From contig CM049414.1 of the NCBI GenBank assembly GCA_026929865.2, positions 4,508,501 to 4,572,500 of the forward strand: a stretch of 64,000 nucleotides of DNA, in the 5' to 3' direction. This DNA is from Hyperoplus lanceolatus (lineage: Eukaryota; Chordata; Actinopteri; Uranoscopiformes; Ammodytidae). Made by a program: the position numbers and the translations under genes. The number at the start of each line of letters is the position of its first letter. The first letter of the stretch is position 1. Shown piece after piece: positions 24,057-48,510 of the stretch. The notes under the pieces are model-generated. The model was not told the DNA's origin. It searched no databases and saw only the letters and a program-made list of their open reading frames with translations.

Positions 24057-25209
24057 TTAGTGTGTATATTTCCAGTGCTGTTACCTTAACAACCTATCAG
24101 ATAGTCAGAGCATATTTACCTGGTTTGCTGCTGTGATATTTATTCAATGTTTGGTGCCCCCTGGTGTTATAAAGGAGAACAACATATAGACAGACATGCC
24201 CTCTGTTGAGTCGTGAAGTTTCAAACAGCACCACAAGAGGGAGACCAACAAGTATATGACACTCCAATGCCTTGACTTTGTCAGTCTCAGACACAGTGAT
24301 TGACACCAAGCACACCATTATGCTTTTAAGTCCTCCTGTTAGAGCTTATAATGCTTACGGCTTTATTTGGCGGTATTAATCATCTGGAACTATGTCACAC
24401 TGTCCTTATCAGCTGACATAATTTGCTCAGTTACCATGGTACTGTATAATTCTATCTTCTCATGATTCTAATCACTTCTAACACTTGACTCTTTATCAAC
24501 TGCTGTTTCAATAGATTAAGAATGAATAGTTCAGCTATGGAGACACAATCAACTGCTACGATGAATAACTAACGCATGAGGAAGAGGAGATTTTTTTAAT
24601 TAATGCATTCAAATCTGAACCTCACTGAGGATATTCATGTTGGTTGGGTTTACAGGGAGACATCCCAAACAGGAATTTCCTTAAATATTTGAAGATTTCT
24701 GTCCAAATGGATAAATCACAAAAATACAGTATTAACCAGCTGATCTAGCAGAGTTAAGGTATTCATCAGACATACATTTGTTGTTAGCTTTTGCCGCTTT
24801 TCGTTACATAGTACCAGCTCCACTCTACTTTGGTACCGGGTCTGTTTCTGGAGGTAGTTTTCCATTACCAGATAGTAGCATACCCCCAACTGTGTAGCTG
24901 GTCGTCATAGCCACGTTAGCGGCTAAAATTAGCGCCAAAGCGTTTCTACCCGGTCTCAATTAGGGGGACTTATGTCACATTTTGTTTTGGATGAAGTTAC
25001 GTTTGGTCTTTTACCACTCAAACAAATATTAAGTGTCATAGCAGACTGTCTTATTGATTGATATTTTTATCACAATGTATTAACATGTAAACATTAACCA
25101 ACATGCATATGAGCACTGCTGCCCTGTGGTAGAATTGCTGGTAGACTCTTTAAGTGTGGCCCCTGGATTTTCTCATAGAGTAGAGCCAGTACCGTGTAGT
25201 GAAAAAGGT
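24057..25209. other. ufl1 3' flank
   Basis: Sequence downstream of ufl1 on its strand. The nearest minus-strand AATAAA that I see is at 24362-24367, far from the stop; a variant signal may be used. No other gene is recognised. Confidence 0.35.
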
Positions 25210-39150
<13,941 letters not shown>

Positions 39151-39330
39151 TGTTAAACGTTGGTGTGTTTGCAGGAAAACTCAGCTGTCAGGGCTTCAGT
39201 CCACCATGTAACTATCCACAGGCTACTGTTCGGCTAGCTGGCTGCTAACGAGACAGGCTAACCACACGTCAACATAGAGTGACGTACAACGGAGAGCCAC
39301 AAGGACCAAATATCCTCCACTCGCGTTTCG
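39151..39330 (-). promoter_or_regulatory. ufl1 5' UTR and promoter region
   Basis: Immediately upstream of the ufl1 ATG (39148-39150), less AT-rich than its surroundings. An ACGTCA half CRE-type site lies at 39280-39285 (minus strand), and CTCGCGTTTCGCGCTC lies near 39320. No TATA box is seen. Inference from position. Confidence 0.4.
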
Positions 39331-39924
39331 CGCTCTAGGTGTAATTGTAAATTTGTAACTAAACTCCAAAACCACTTTTTTTCAGCTTACAACCCATTTA
39401 TGTGGGAATTTAGAAGTGTTGTTGATTATCCCAGGTCAAATTCTCCAAATGTTTAGTACAAAGTAGGCCTATGTGTATGATGCCTGGGACAAGGGTTTGG
39501 TCCAGTAGATCTGCCATCTGGCTGCATCTAACCGATCTAGCCCCAGTCAGAAGGGGCATTTTGGTGAGTGGCACTGCAAGACTGCAACAACTTTCCACCA
39601 AATGAGGGCTTCAGTGAACATGATTTCTCCAGAGTTTACTTGCCATCACACCAATACAGATAACACAAGCTGCTGTGGGAATTGTGTGTACCCTTTTTAA
39701 CCAACTTTCATACTGGGTAATCAAAATGCCCAATCCAAATCAGCAGGATGTAGTTTTTCATTAGAAAAATTAGATTTTAAAGCATCGCCTCTTTATTACG
39801 TCCTGCTAACTTCTATATTCCTACTATAACTTTACATATTATATTTACTCTTCCAACCTTCAACTTGGCAGACCGTCCTTGGACCAGTTTACTTAAGGAA
39901 AGCCTTGTGAAGTCCTTACTAGCA
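39331..39924. other. Intergenic, nothing recognised
   Basis: No gene, RNA or repeat could be supported in this stretch. Confidence 0.4.
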
Positions 39925-41041
39925 GGGTCATTCTACGAAAACGTGTCATTTTGTGTCCCTGACACAAAATCTACCCCAATAAACTGTATTAACAACACAA
40001 TTAAAAAAAATCATTGGTATGATATGGTAAACAAACAATCTTCATTTAAAATCTTCATTAAATACTCATACATTGATATTTTTTTTGCATTTTAAAGATT
40101 TTACTATTGTATATCTGTTAAATATGGTAAAAATGGCTTGTCCCTCGGTTACATTTTTCTATTACAAGCAGCTTTTAGAGAGGATAAAATCAAATTATCT
40201 GAAAACAACTTTAATTTGTGAAAAGCCTTAATTGTTTGTTAACAGATAATGCTTTTATTTTGTTCTTGAACTTTTTGGAATATTGAAAAAAATTATATTT
40301 AAGTAATGTCCCTATGTGTTATGTCAAATGCGTTACTTTGGATAAACGCCCCCAGGGACCATGCACTATCCCATAAGTGACATCATTTTCAGGAAGTGTC
40401 ACCATCTGCCTTTTATCAGGATGCTGCCAAAGAGACAAGAAAGTGCTCCTCTATTTTAATGAATTTTCATTGAGTTGTTTTTAATTTGACTGAAGGGGAC
40501 GGTCATAGTGTGTCAAACTGCGTTACCATTATATCATGTATTAAAAAGTTAAAAATGTTAAATTAAAATGTACATATAAAAACACATTTTAGCATCTTTA
40601 GAATGCACACCATGTGGTGTCATGGTGTCAACCACATGGCTAGTAATGGCTGCCAAAAGGATATTGTGTCAAACATGTTACTATTAACCCTTTCCCCGCC
40701 ATGACCCCATGTTTATTGTGTCCAAACCAGAATAATTTATACAATACATGATTATAAATGTTATTTATATTAAGAATAGCATGTTTTGTCCTTAAATATA
40801 GTGTCACTTCATTACTTATTTAATACAAGTTGGTGTTGGTAACGCGATTGACAAAGCACATGTCCATGTTGATTATTTTAGGGAAATAAAAAATAAATGA
40901 AAATAGCCTGAGATGCCACCACATATTTTCCTTACAGGTAAGGGTCTACTTAAACCAAATTAGTCCTTAAACACAATAAAAATAATACTTTGAAAATCTG
41001 ATTTTCAGAGAGGGAAAAGGCACGTTTTCGTAGAATGACCC
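39925..41041. mobile_element. 1.1-kb TIR element, unclassified
   Basis: GGGTCATTCTACGAAAACGTG at 39925 is mirrored by CACGTTTTCGTAGAATGACCC ending at 41041, a 21-bp perfect inverted repeat. The interior is AT-rich and repeats a TGTGTCAAA-GTTAC motif (~40510, ~40668). No coding frame of note. A clear target duplication is not visible. Confidence 0.8.
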
Positions 41042-41082
41042 AGCTGCAATGCTGCCTTTTGTGATATTGTTAGAGGTATGTA

Positions 41083-42712
41083 CACTCAACAAAAATATAA
41101 ACGTAACACTTTCGTTTTTGCTCCCATTTTTCATGAGATGGACTTAAAGATCTAAAATTAATTCCAGATACACAATATTACCATTTCTCTCAAACATTGT
41201 TCACAAATCTGTCGAAATGTGTGATAGTGAGCACTTCTGCTTTGCTGAGATAATCCATCCCACCTCACAGGTGTGCCACATCAAGATGCTGATCTGACAT
41301 CATGATTAGTGCACAGGTGTACCTTAGACTGTCCACAATAAAAGGCCACCCTGAAATGTGCAGTTTTGTCTCACAGCAAAATGCCACAGATGCCACAAGC
41401 ATTGAGGGAGCGTGCAATTGGCATATTGACAGCAGGAATGTCAACCAGATCTGTTGCTTGTGCATTGAATGTTCATTTCTCCACCATAAGCCGTCTCCAA
41501 AGGCGTTTCAGAGAATATGGCAGTACATCCAACCGGCCTCACAACCGCAGACCACGTGTAACCACACCAGCCCAGGACCTCCACATCCAGCAGGTTCACC
41601 TCCAAGATCGTCTGAGACCAGCCACTGAGACAGCTGCTGAAACAATTGGTTTGCATAACCAAACAATTTCTGCACAAACTGTCAGAAACCGTCTCAGGGA
41701 AGCTCAACTGCATGCTCATCGTCCTCATCGGGGTCTTGACCTGATTCCAGCTCGTCGCCGTAACAGACTTGAGTGGGCAAATGCTCACATTCGATGGTGT
41801 CTGGCACGTTGGAGAGGTGTTCTCTTCACGGATGAATCTCGGTTTACATTGTTCAGGGCAGATGACAGACAGCGAGTGTGGCGTCGTGTGGGTGAGCGCT
41901 TTGCTGATGTCAATGTTGTGGATCGAATGGCCATGGTGGTGGTGGGGTTATGGTATGGGCAGTCATCTGTTATGGACGAAGAACACAGGTGCATTTTATT
42001 GATGGCATTTTGAATGCACAGAGATACCGTGATGAGATCCTGAGGCCCATTGTTGTGCCATACAGCCATGAACATCACCTCACGTTTCAGCAAGATAATG
42101 CACGGCCCCATGTTGCAAGGATCTGTACATAATTCTTGGAAGCTGAAAATGTCCCAGTTCTTGCATGGCCAGCATACTCACCGGACATGTCACCCATTGA
42201 GCATGTTTGGGATGTGCTTGACCGGCGTATACGACAGCGTGCACCACTTCCCACTAATATCCAGCAACTTCGCACAGCCATTGAAGAGAAGTGGACCAAC
42301 ATTCCACAGGCCACAATTGACAATCTGATAAACTCTATGCGAAGAAGAGGTGTTGCACTGCATGAGGCAAATGGTGGTCACACCAGATACTGACTGGTTC
42401 TGAGTCCCCAGACCCCGAAAAAAGCAAACAAATGCACATTTCAGAGTGGCCTTTTATTGTGGACAGTCTAAGGCACACCTGTGCACTAATCATGATGTCA
42501 GATCAGCATCTTGATGTGGTACACCTGTGAGGTGGGATGGCTTATCTCAGCAAAGCAGAAGTGCTCACTATTACACATTTAGACAGATTTGTGAACAATG
42601 TTTGAGAGAAATGGTAATATTGTGTATCTGGAATTAATTTTAGATCTTTAAGTCCATCTCATGAAAAATGGGAGCAAAAACAAAAGTGTTGCGTTTATAT
42701 TTTTGTTGAGTG
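41083..42712 (+). mobile_element. Near-complete Tc1-like transposon, 1630 bp
   Basis: Flanked by TA on both sides. The inverted repeats start CACTCAACAAAAATATAAAC and extend about 280 bp with only a few differences between left and right, which shows recent activity. The transposase lies between them on +. Confidence 0.95.
41381..42393 (+). pseudogene. Tc1-like transposase with one frameshift and one stop
   Basis: From ATG 41381 the frame gives an N-terminal paired-type helix-turn-helix region (ALRERAIGILTAGMSTRSVA, then FSTISRLQRRFREYG), a GRPR-like linker (RRPRVT), then LFTDESRFTLF with the first catalytic D. Near 41930 a one-base loss shifts the frame; the catalytic part goes on from 41950 (MVWAVICYG, then QQDNARPHVA with the second D). 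A TAA at 42130-42132 interrupts it, and it resumes as FLEAENVPVLAWPAYSPDMSP with the usual third acidic residue region (IEHVWD), ending GGHTRY at 42393. All catalytic motifs are still readable. As it stands it cannot make an active enzyme. Confidence 0.9.
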
Positions 42713-42889
42713 TATCTCTGTCTAGAAAGAGGTGATCATGTCTTTGAGCTGGTCTCCATTGTTAGGGTCTAATAGATGCTTATATACCTTTTCCAAACAT
42801 GGATTGATTCATTGTCAATAGCAACGGTGATAAGTCCTTGGCTGGGTATTCCATATAGGACTCTTGATGCTTGAATGTCCGTTTTCTTG

Positions 42890-43108
42890 CGTGTATAGGC
42901 TGAGCTATCCCCGGCTCTGGAACAGCCTCCCCCAACATATCCATGACTCTGAGTCCCTCACCATCTTTCAGTCCCACCTCAAGACCCATCTCTTCTCCTC
43001 CGTCTACCCGTAGTTCACCCACCAACCCAACTCTACATGTTCTTTTTCTTTGTTTATTGTTGTTTTGTAAAGCGATCTGAGTGAGAGAAGAGCGCTATAT
43101 AAATAAAA
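42890..43108 (+). mobile_element. L2-type LINE 3' end, 5'-truncated
   Basis: The frame through 42918-43012 reads LWNSLPQHIHDSESLTIFQS and then HLKTHLFSSVYP and stop, the C-terminal end of L2-clade ORF2. It is followed by a short 3' UTR ending AGCGCTATATAAATAAAATA and a TTA-rich tail. The rest of the element is missing. Confidence 0.85.
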
Positions 43109-43198
43109 TATATTATTATTGTTATTATTATCATCATCATCATCATCATCATCATTATTATTATTATTACTATTATTATTATTATTATTATTATTATC
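43109..43198. repeat. (TTA)n/(TCA)n microsatellite tail
   Basis: Trinucleotide run with a TCA core inside TTA units; it probably grew from the 3' tail of the LINE. Confidence 0.9.
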
Positions 43199-43349
43199 TG
43201 CTGGCATTCTGTTGGTAGCCTACTGCCTTTATCAAAAAACATATCTGAAACTCATAGCCTTATTCCAATGTATTACTCTGTGTAGTTCTCCCAGGATACA
43301 GAGTGGTAGTGAGACTTCATTTCATTATTTAAACATCAAAATGTCTTCT

Positions 43350-43540
43350 GGCTGAGGCTGGTGGACCATTTGAGCTCAGGACTTCTGAGCTGCAGTGGAC
43401 TATGCCAATCGGGTGTCCGCACTAATTTCGGTATCGATACGGTGCTCCTGGGGGAGCCTGGGACCACCAGGTCGTCTAAGGAGGGGTGCACCGGCCCAGG
43501 TCGGAAACGGAGCAGGTCAAATCCCCCGTGCCACTCAGTT
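43350..43540 (+). pseudogene. 7SL (SRP) RNA fragment
   Basis: Matches 7SL RNA from GGCTGAGGCTGG to CCGTGCCACTCAG, so the 5' Alu-domain end (~40 nt) and the 3' end are missing. It keeps the SRP54-binding helix 8 loop in its usual form (GGTCGGAAACGGAGCAGG). No CRE lies upstream. A truncated copy. Confidence 0.85.
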
Positions 43541-43726
43541 CCTTTAGGCTAAGATTGTGTCGAAGGATGAGGATGTTGTGATTAAAAAAAGTATTTGTCT
43601 TTATTGAAGTAAGGTGTTATCATTGAAAATGTTTTAGGAAAATTGGACAAACACTAATCAGCCTCTAAGTCGGCAGGTGATGTATTTTTCGGACGTCTCT
43701 AGATGGCACCAGAGCTTTCTTCCTGA

Positions 43727-43734
43727 TGACGTCA
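43727..43734 (+). promoter_or_regulatory. CRE/ATF site upstream of 7SL gene
   Basis: Perfect palindrome TGACGTCA whose centre is about 46 bases before the 7SL start at 43777. Human 7SL genes use an ATF/CRE site at about -50 for pol III transcription, so place and sequence both fit. Confidence 0.7.
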
Positions 43735-43776
43735 CATTTTAAACCACCAAAATCTCCATGAATTAAATGAATTATT

Positions 43777-44074
43777 GCCGGGTGCAGTGGCGCGCGCCTG
43801 TAATCCAAGTTACTGGGAGGCTGAGGCTGGTGGATCGTTTGAGCTCAGGAGTTCTGAGCTGCTGTGGACTATGCCAATCGGGTGTCCGCACTAAGTTTGG
43901 TATCCATATGGTGCTCCTGGGGGAGCGCAGGACCACCAGGTCGTCTAAGGAGGGGTGCACCGGCCCAGGTCGGAAATGAAGCAGGTCAAATCCCCCGTGC
44001 CGCTCAGTAGTGGGATCGCGCCTGTGAATAGACACAGTAGTGCAGCCTGAGTAATACAGTGGGACCCAGTCTTT
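43777..44074 (+). ncRNA. Signal recognition particle (7SL) RNA, full length
   Basis: The RNA scaffold of the SRP, which docks ribosomes making secretory proteins to the ER. The segment is 298 nt, close to the ~300 nt of vertebrate 7SL. It starts GCCGGGTGCAGTGGCGCG, followed by GCCTGTAATCC and GGGAGGCTGAGGCTGG of the Alu domain with pol III A- and B-box-like parts. The S domain follows with GATC-rich and GTCCGCACTAAG segments and helix 8 (GGTCGGAAATGAAGCAGG). The closing Alu strand (GATCGCGCCTGTGAATAG) ends in CTTTT at 44070-44074, a pol III terminator. The CRE at 43727 supports a real gene. Two changes in the helix 8 apex relative to the usual GGAAACGGAGC raise doubt: it may be a variant gene or a young pseudogene. 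Confidence 0.88.
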
Positions 44075-44826
44075 TCACACTCTTTCTACTGTTTAACAAA
44101 CAGCTGGGACTAACACAATGTCTTGAGATAGGTTACATCAGATTCAGAGCTGCTCCTTTATTTAGTAGTGTCCATGAAAAACTTGAGAAAGCAGTTGTTT
44201 TTCTTTGTCCTACACAGCCTCCACCTGGAGGAGAGGAGCATTGACCATCAACCACACTAGTCAAAATCAGATCTTCACACATTTAACTCTGTCTCACTGT
44301 GATTCTTCAGTCATGTTGCAAGATCATTCAAGGCAACAAAACCGTCTAGTGGACAGTTCAGACACTTACCTGGTGAAAAGGAACTGCAGAACATCCACAC
44401 CAAATGTAATATAACATACTTTTTAACCGAATACATTGATGTTTGTATAATTAAATGTACGAAGTCTCACTACCACTGTCATGACTTACTGGGACACTTG
44501 AATACAACACAGCCATCATCATTAAAGTAAACAGTTACACCTGAGCTTCTCCTTCTGTGACAAGTCAAAATGTCTGCTGTGAAAGAGACAATTGGCTCTT
44601 ATAATTTGTTGGTCATGAGTCTCTCATTTTACAATAAGGACTTCATAGTGGGTTAAAGTAGAACTATAGTGATGTCCTAGTTGGTAATTAGTCAATTAGT
44701 CTCTCGAGAATGAATAAAAGTTAAATAAAAACTTAAATTTCAGATGTGGGATTTGAACCTAAAACCCTTGTTTCTCCAGCCCTTAGCTTGACTCACTGCA
44801 CCACAGAATCCTATTACAGTCTGAGG
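44075..44826. other. Spacer, nothing recognised
   Basis: No gene seen. GAAGTCTCACTACCAC at 44460 is the inverted copy of GTGGTAGTGAGACTTC at 43303, so the 7SL pair is bracketed by a 16-bp inverted repeat. Confidence 0.4.
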
Positions 44827-46843
44827 CAGGGGTGTCAAACTCATTTTCACCGAGGGCCACATCAGCATAATGGTTGCCCTCAAAGGGCCAGATGTAAAAA
44901 AGTATAAATGTAACCAAATATAATGCATAATAAATGTAACTACTCCATAACATATTGTTAAATGACTTTCTGCATTTATTACTTATAGAAGTTACAAATA
45001 TAACATATGCATTTGCATAAATGAGAAAAAAATAAGTTACTATAACAATAATCCTTTGAATTTGTCAGGTTAAGAAACCCACATTACTCCATTGATCAAC
45101 GATCAAACTATTCAAGTAAATAAAGAAAAATATTATCAAAACACAAGTTATGACATTTACTTTGTTTAACTTTTTTTTTGACACAGTCAGGAGGGTCAGA
45201 ATAACATACAACCAACAATAGTGAGCTGTAAGAACATGTGTGACAGATGTAGCATTTTACAAAAATAAATGGCTGCACACAGCCTTGCAGGAGTAAACAT
45301 TTGTCTGTCTTATCATAAACACATACACCTGTAAACAACAAATACATTGCTACACATAAAGTAGTATATGTAATAAACTGAAATAACAAAATAACTATGA
45401 GTTGGAAATGATGCCTGTCCTTGAACACACCAAGTGGATCCCCTCTCCACCATCCTCATCCATTGATCATGTTCTGAAAACAACAAACACAAAAAAAAAT
45501 GCAAGCACAATCATTAAATTGCACTCAGTTTAACTATTATTATTCTTGATATAAATACATTTTATTACCATATATTTTAATTTGGTTTTAAAAATGCTTA
45601 CCTATCTGTGTTCTGGCCAGATGTCTGACACCGTTTTCCTTTGACCAGTGTGTCGATGTCTGGTTTTAGCTGTTGTGCTGTGGCAATCCGTAAAACAGCG
45701 CGGAGGTTGTCATCAGTGATGCGTGATCTCTGCTTGGTTTTATTTAGATTCATTATTGAAAACATCTGTTCGCACAGATAGGTGCTCCCAAACATGGACA
45801 GAACACGGGCAGCATGAAGTCGAAGCTGTGGCATCTCACCAGGGGGCAGTAGACGGTAAAAGTCCTCGATTGCAGCATCCTGGAACTTTGCTCTCAGGCC
45901 ACTGTCGCTTTGAAGCTCGATTAACTCCAGCTGAAGGTGATGGGGCACACTGCTGACATCGGTGGTGAAAGGACTGGCAAAGATGGCAAAGCCCGACTGC
46001 TGTGCTTTGAAGTCAGAGAAGCGCCGATCAAATTCATTCATTAACCGGCTCAGTTTGGTAGCCAATCTGGCACATGAAAAAACACCGGGAACTGAGGCAG
46101 AGATGTTCTGACAAACAGAAAAGTGGGCAAGATTGTCCTGTTCCACTTGGCACTTCCATAGGTCAAGTTTACGCTGGAAACATGTGATCATGTCGGACAT
46201 CTGCGTGATGACATGGTTGCGTCCCTGCAGCTTCTGATTCAGTTGGGCGAGATGCTCACTTATGTCACATAGCATAGCAAAATCACACAGCCAGTTTGGA
46301 TCTTACAGTTCAGACAAGGGTTTTCCTTTACTCTGCATGAAAACAGCAATGTCTTCCCTCAGCTCAAAAAATCGTTTGAGGACGTTGCTCCTACTCAGCC
46401 ACCGCACTTCTGTATGGTACGGGACGTCTCCGTGCTCCAAGCCCATCTCCTGCAAGAACAGCTGGAACTGCCGGTGATTCAGGCCACGCGCCCGAATGAA
46501 GTTCACCGTTTTCGTGACTGTGGTCATTATATTATCCATCACCAGCACCTTTCCACACAAAGCTTCTTGGTGGATAATGCAATGATAACTTATCAGAGGC
46601 GTGTGACAGTTACTTTTTTGCATTTTCTCCTTCATTAATCCAACCAACCCCGTTTTTCCTCCACACATTGCAGGTGCACCATCTGTAGTTAATCCCACCA
46701 ATTTTTCCCAGGGCAATCCAGTTTTACTCACGGACTTCTCCACCGCTTCATAAATATCCCGTCCCGTTGTGGTCCCATGCATGGCAGCTACATCCAAGAG
46801 CTCCTCGGTGACAGAGAGGTCCGACTTCACGCCTCTAATAAAG
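44827..46843 (-). mobile_element. hAT (Charlie-like) element, truncated at its 5' side
   Basis: The 3' end is CAGGGGTGTCAAACTCATTT at 44827, a hAT-type terminus, followed inwards by a non-coding part and the transposase-derived gene. The 5' part is cut where the tRNA array begins (46841-46844), so the other terminus is missing. Confidence 0.75.
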
Positions 46844-46848
46844 GACAT
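45598..46848 (-). pseudogene. GTF2IRD2/ZBED-like hAT transposase gene, partial
   Basis: One frame of 417 codons on the minus strand, interrupted only by a TAA at 46303-46305. The first part has [20 protein letters not shown], the hAT catalytic-core style of GTF2IRD2, ZBED5 and FAM200 relatives, then [13 protein letters not shown] and [13 protein letters not shown]. The second part has [18 protein letters not shown] and a hAT dimerisation-like end ([13 protein letters not shown]). A splice donor (GATAG|GTAAGC) overlaps the stop at 45598, with an acceptor near 45476. The N-terminal BED/zinc-finger and first catalytic region are missing because the array starts at 46841. Domestication cannot be judged; most likely a dead transposon gene. 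Confidence 0.85.
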
Positions 46849-47154
46849 TTGGCATACCTAACTTACCTTGTCCCTGGCGACCTTTTGACCTCTGGGCATT
46901 CCTCTGGAGCCCTCAACATGCAGGGGACCATCACTGCATGCTGTAGAGTTGTGGGGTCATCCGGCGTAGGGTTAGTAAGGGGTCTTCCTGGCGGTTGTTA
47001 GGCCGGACAGATTGAGTCTGAGTGGGGCAGAGTGATGGCCCAGGCCAGGGGGTGATCCTGGAAAAAACAGCTCCTCGTTCCTTTTCACACTGAATTCTGC
47101 GTTGCGTAAGCAGGTGGTTGGCCGCGCAGTTGTGCGTGGAGGAGCACCTTGCCA

Positions 47155-47227
47155 GTTTCCGTAGTGTAGTGGTTATCACGTTCGCCTAACACGCGAAAGG
47201 TCCCCGGTTCGAGACCGGGCGAAAACA
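47155..47227 (+). tRNA. tRNA-Val(AAC), unit 1, acceptor mismatch
   Basis: 73-nt cloverleaf with A box, B box (GGTTCGAGACC) and anticodon loop CTAACAC. Unlike all the other copies, the 3' acceptor strand reads CGAAAAC instead of CGGAAAC, leaving a C5-A68 mismatch. It may still be transcribed but is likely impaired. Confidence 0.85.
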
Positions 47228-47247
47228 CTCTATTGCGTAAGTATTAA

Positions 47248-47600
47248 AGGTGCAGTGTGTAATATGACATCATCAAGAAAGTTCTACAAAGTTCTAGAAT
47301 GCAACGCTCCCTGGGTAACCCCACCCCTTTTGAATAATAACAGAAGCTACAGTGGCCTTCAAGGACAAGAACAATTCTAAATGTTAAACAATGCACCTGA
47401 TGACATTCCAACCAACATGGATGCCTCCATAAGACTTACCCTCTCAATGTACAAAATGTAATATTAATATTTGTAATTCTCCGCTCAGGAGGATAATTCA
47501 GATTATTGGCAGAGGAGATTTTACACCAATGAGGACATATCTATGAATGAGGATATTGATGTTAGCTAATAGATTACTTAAAATGTTACACAGTGTCCCT
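47248..47600. mobile_element. 353-bp MITE inserted at TTAA
   Basis: TTAA at 47244-47247 and 47601-47604 flank the insert; the same place in every other unit has a single TTAA (for example GTATTAAGG near 49163). The ends AGGTGCAGTGTGTAA and TTACACAGTGTCCCT are imperfect inverted repeats (12 of 15). TTAA targeting fits piggyBac or Kolobok-type elements. No coding frame. Confidence 0.9.
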
Positions 47601-48016
47601 TTAAGGTCAAATTCTACTCAGCTCAATTGTCAGCCAGCTGCAGAGTGTGCGCCACTGCCTACACGATGCAACACAATTGCCTACAAATGGGAACAGACAA
47701 AGACTATCAAGTTTATTCAGACTTTTCACCGTAATGGAGCATACGTACTTGGACACAGTTGATGCTACTGTAACTCCTTTGAGCACCTCAGTGAATATGA
47801 CGCAGTCGGTAGAAAAGGGATGGCCCAGGCCAGGGGGTGTTCCTGCAGGTGGTCAGGCCGGGCCTGGTGAGACTGAGTGGGGCAGTGTGTAGGCCCAGGT
47901 TAGGGGGTCACCCTGGAAACACAGGTCCTTAATCCTCTTCAATCTGGGTAATATAATTCTGCGTTGAGTAAGCAGGTGGCTGGCCGCGCGGATCTTCGTG
48001 GTAGCTAAATTTGACA

Positions 48017-48089
48017 GTTTCCGTAGTGTAGTGGTTATCACGTTCGCCTCACACGCGAAAGGTCCCCGGTTCGAAACCGGGCGGAAACA
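48017..48089 (+). tRNA. tRNA-Val(CAC), unit 1
   Basis: 73 nt, acceptor GTTTCCG/CGGAAAC paired perfectly, anticodon loop CTCACAC, T arm CCCGG-TTCGAAA-CCGGG. From memory it matches the main human tRNA-Val(CAC) sequence. It differs from the AAC gene only in the anticodon and one T-loop base. Confidence 0.96.
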
Positions 48090-48320
48090 CTCTTTGGCGT
48101 GAGTAAAGTTCAATTGTCAGACATTTGCAGAGTCTACTGCACTGCCCACAGGCTATTACATTAAGCAGGAAAGCAGACAGGCAGGCAGACAGACTGGCAC
48201 TCTCTGCACCAGTCAGACTTTTGACCAAAATTAGACATACGTACTTGGACACAGTTGAACCTACTTTATCTCTTTTGAGCGTCCCAGTGAATGTCACGCA
48301 GTTGTCAGAAAACTCACTCA

Positions 48321-48382
48321 CTCCCCGACTGGGAATGGAACACCGGTCTTCCGCGTGATGCTGTCCACTATACTAACGAGGA
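48321..48382 (-). pseudogene. tRNA-Asp relic lacking half the anticodon arm, unit 1
   Basis: 62 nt; aligned to the Asp gene at 48511 it lacks 10 bases (5' strand of the anticodon stem and first loop bases including G34) and carries T-arm mismatches (GGTGTTCCATTCCC). A T4 run follows. The same relic occurs in every unit. Confidence 0.9.
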
Positions 48383-48510
48383 CTGATTGGGCGAGTAAAG
48401 CGGCTCAAGGGATTTGACCGAAATTACATTTATTACAACCCACCGCATAGCATACCTGGCGACCCCTCTTGACCTTTGGGCATATGCCCAGTTGGTAGAA
48501 AACTATGTTA

